Shown here piece after piece: positions 59,985 to 64,000 of a stretch of 64,000 nucleotides of DNA; positions within the stretch are counted from its first letter, which is position 1, and each line of letters opens with the position of its first letter. The notes under the pieces are model-generated. The model was not told the origin of the DNA, made no database searches, and saw only the letters and a program-made list of their open reading frames with translations. This DNA comes from Actinomyces oricola (GTDB lineage: Bacteria > Actinomycetota > Actinomycetes > Actinomycetales > Actinomycetaceae): positions 1 through 64,000 of the forward strand of contig NZ_RYFV01000018.1 of NCBI RefSeq assembly GCF_004104015.1, read 5' to 3'. Made by a program: the position numbers and the translations under genes.

Positions 59985-64000
<4,016 letters not shown>

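Overview
The window is 64 kb of high-G+C actinobacterial chromosome. The gene order (mfd-prs-glmU-tRNA-Gln; metG-tatD-G5 hydrolase-rsmA-ispE; rsmI/pmt), the GTG starts, the ATGA-type gene overlaps and the actinobacterial rRNA operon fit Actinomycetaceae, most likely Actinomyces or a close relative. The genus is inferred from gene order and style, not from a database match.

Layout. (1) 200-7100: housekeeping genes on the minus strand: a SurA-like lipoprotein, mfd, prs, a short GlmU-like protein that lacks most of the acetyltransferase domain, and tRNA-Gln(UUG). (2) 7402-26592: a surface polysaccharide locus with mixed strands. It holds an acyltransferase-3, a TetR regulator, a Wzz-like and a Wzy-like protein, three GT2 and two GT4-type glycosyltransferases, a fucosyltransferase-like protein, a secreted beta-propeller/LamG protein, a lipoprotein, a CDP-alcohol phosphatidyltransferase, a Wzx-like flippase, a WbaP/WcaJ-like priming sugar transferase and a TagD-like cytidylyltransferase. 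(3) 26583-43020: a PFNA-type cluster (kinase, Fn3, FHA, DUF58, transglutaminase-like genes known from bifidobacteria and other actinobacteria). No MoxR ATPase and no PP2C phosphatase gene is visible in it. (4) 43129-53539: a second acyltransferase-3, an Uup-like ABC-F ATPase, ispE, rsmA, two tandem G5-domain wall hydrolases where rpfB normally sits, tatD and metG. (5) 53684-59218: two paralogous repeat-rich membrane proteins, pncA, rsmI and the protein O-mannosyltransferase pmt. (6) 59582-64000: a minus-strand rRNA operon (partial 16S, 23S, 5S).

The most interesting part is the coupling of regions 2 and 3. The priming sugar transferase, the cytidylyltransferase, a giant Ig/Fn3 surface protein, DUF58, a transglutaminase-like protein without its catalytic Cys and His, and an RDD-FHA protein form one 12.9-kb run (24671-37569) in which every junction overlaps. 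Opposite it lie a Ser/Thr kinase with an outer Fn3-like domain, a zinc-ribbon/FHA protein with about a dozen SPxSPAE-type repeats, and a second RDD-FHA protein. This suggests, as inference, a phosphorylation-controlled membrane system tied to polysaccharide initiation. The giant gene carries a frameshift at a run of eight C, which is either an assembly error or a phase-variable switch.

Almost all other open frames in this GC-rich sequence are antisense or out-of-frame shadows and are omitted.
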